Shown here piece by piece: positions 6,391 to 6,731 of a stretch of DNA of 6,731 bases (the stretch's first letter is position 1; every line of letters starts with the position of its first letter). The stretch is from UBA4459 sp036351335 (GTDB lineage Bacteria > Bacteroidota > Bacteroidia > Bacteroidales > F082). The translations under genes were made by a program, and so were the position numbers. The DNA lies in assembly GCA_036351335.1 (NCBI GenBank), contig JAZBOW010000039.1:1-6731 (forward strand), written 5' to 3'. The notes below the pieces were generated by a model. That model made no database searches and was not told the DNA's origin. It worked only from the letters and a program-made list of their open reading frames with translations.

Positions 6391-6731
6391 ATGAAAACAA
6401 AACCTATTGTACTTCTTTCCATTTTAGTAATGGGCTGGCAATTACTTTATGCCCAATGGAGCGCAGACCCTTTATCCAATACGCAAATAAGCAATTCCGC
6501 CGGCGAACAAGTCCTCCCGAAAGCCGCTGTATGTTCAAACGGAGATTTATACGTTGCCTGGTTTTCAAATGAATCGGGTAATTACAATGTCCGTTTGCAA
6601 TTATTGGACAAAGTTGGAAATGAGTTGTGGGCACCTAATGGCATTTTAATTAGCAACCATGAGCAAATGACCTGGCTTACCGATTGGGATATGGTAGTTG
6701 ATACGGCTAATTTTGCCGTGCTAACATTTCA
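6391..6731 (+). CDS. Exported protein, N-terminal fragment; probable large beta-rich T9SS-type surface protein
   Basis: The frame is open from the ATG at 6391 to the right edge: 113 complete codons. MKTKPIVLLSILVMGWQLLY followed by AQ is a clear signal peptide with cleavage near residue 21. The mature start, WSADPLSNTQISNSAGEQV, then LPKAAVCSNGDLYVAWFSNE, SGNYNVRLQLLDKVGNELWA and ISNHEQMTWLTDWDMVVDT, show the repeating pattern of a beta-propeller-like or sialidase-like blade (G-D-LYVAWFS and RLQLLD-x-x-G). I recall very similar openings in Bacteroidota proteins annotated only as T9SS type A sorting domain-containing, but the C-terminus that would prove this lies outside the window. No enzymatic activity can be assigned. 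The gene is transcribed away from the FadL-like gene. The start is supported by the signal peptide and an A-rich leader. Confidence 0.85.
   Translation, partial: MKTKPIVLLSILVMGWQLLYAQWSADPLSNTQISNSAGEQVLPKAAVCSNGDLYVAWFSNESGNYNVRLQLLDKVGNELWAPNGILISNHEQMTWLTDWDMVVDTANFAVLTF

Noticed and set aside
6404..6634. Minus-strand open frame of 76 codons
   Set aside because: It is antisense to the plus-strand exported protein gene starting at 6391, which has a convincing signal peptide and conserved pattern.

Overview
The window looks like a piece of a Bacteroidota chromosome, probably of the Bacteroidia/Marinilabiliales or Flavobacteriia type; I cannot name the genus. The evidence is an AT-rich composition, signal peptides that are cut just before a Gln, no recognisable Shine-Dalgarno sequences, a TonB-dependent receptor with an N-terminal carboxypeptidase-regulatory-like domain, a type IX secretion (T9SS) type A sorting domain, and a DUF4136 lipoprotein. 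All six protein genes carry an export signal, so the whole window is devoted to the cell envelope or secreted proteins. There are no RNA genes, mobile elements, CRISPR arrays or phage genes that I can see, and no gene-free stretch longer than about 150 bases.

Layout: five genes run on the minus strand and one, cut by the right edge, on the plus strand. In transcription order, from right to left, the first cluster is a FadL/OMPP1-like outer-membrane channel (6246-4738), a DUF4136 lipoprotein (4673-3978) and a small outer-membrane beta-barrel (3957-3355). An 11-bp-stem hairpin with a T-rich tail (3329-3294) closes this cluster. The second cluster follows: a PCMD-domain protein with a T9SS sorting tail (3257-2307) and, 36 bases on, a TonB-dependent receptor (2270 to beyond base 1). 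The receptor is the largest gene, with 756 codons present. It lies open on the left edge and lacks only its C-terminal end.

On the right, a divergent gene starts at 6391 on the plus strand. It encodes an exported protein resembling large beta-rich Bacteroidota surface proteins, but only 113 codons are visible.

How the genes may work together (inference): the PCMD protein would be exported by T9SS to the cell surface, where it could bind a ligand for the co-transcribed TonB-dependent receptor, as HmuY does for HmuR or SusD for SusC. The FadL-like/DUF4136/small-barrel cluster looks like a separate outer-membrane unit with a possible role in hydrophobic substrate passage or envelope maintenance. 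No substrate can be read from the sequence. The most interesting element is the T9SS-PCMD plus TonB receptor pair; the rest is ordinary for this phylum.
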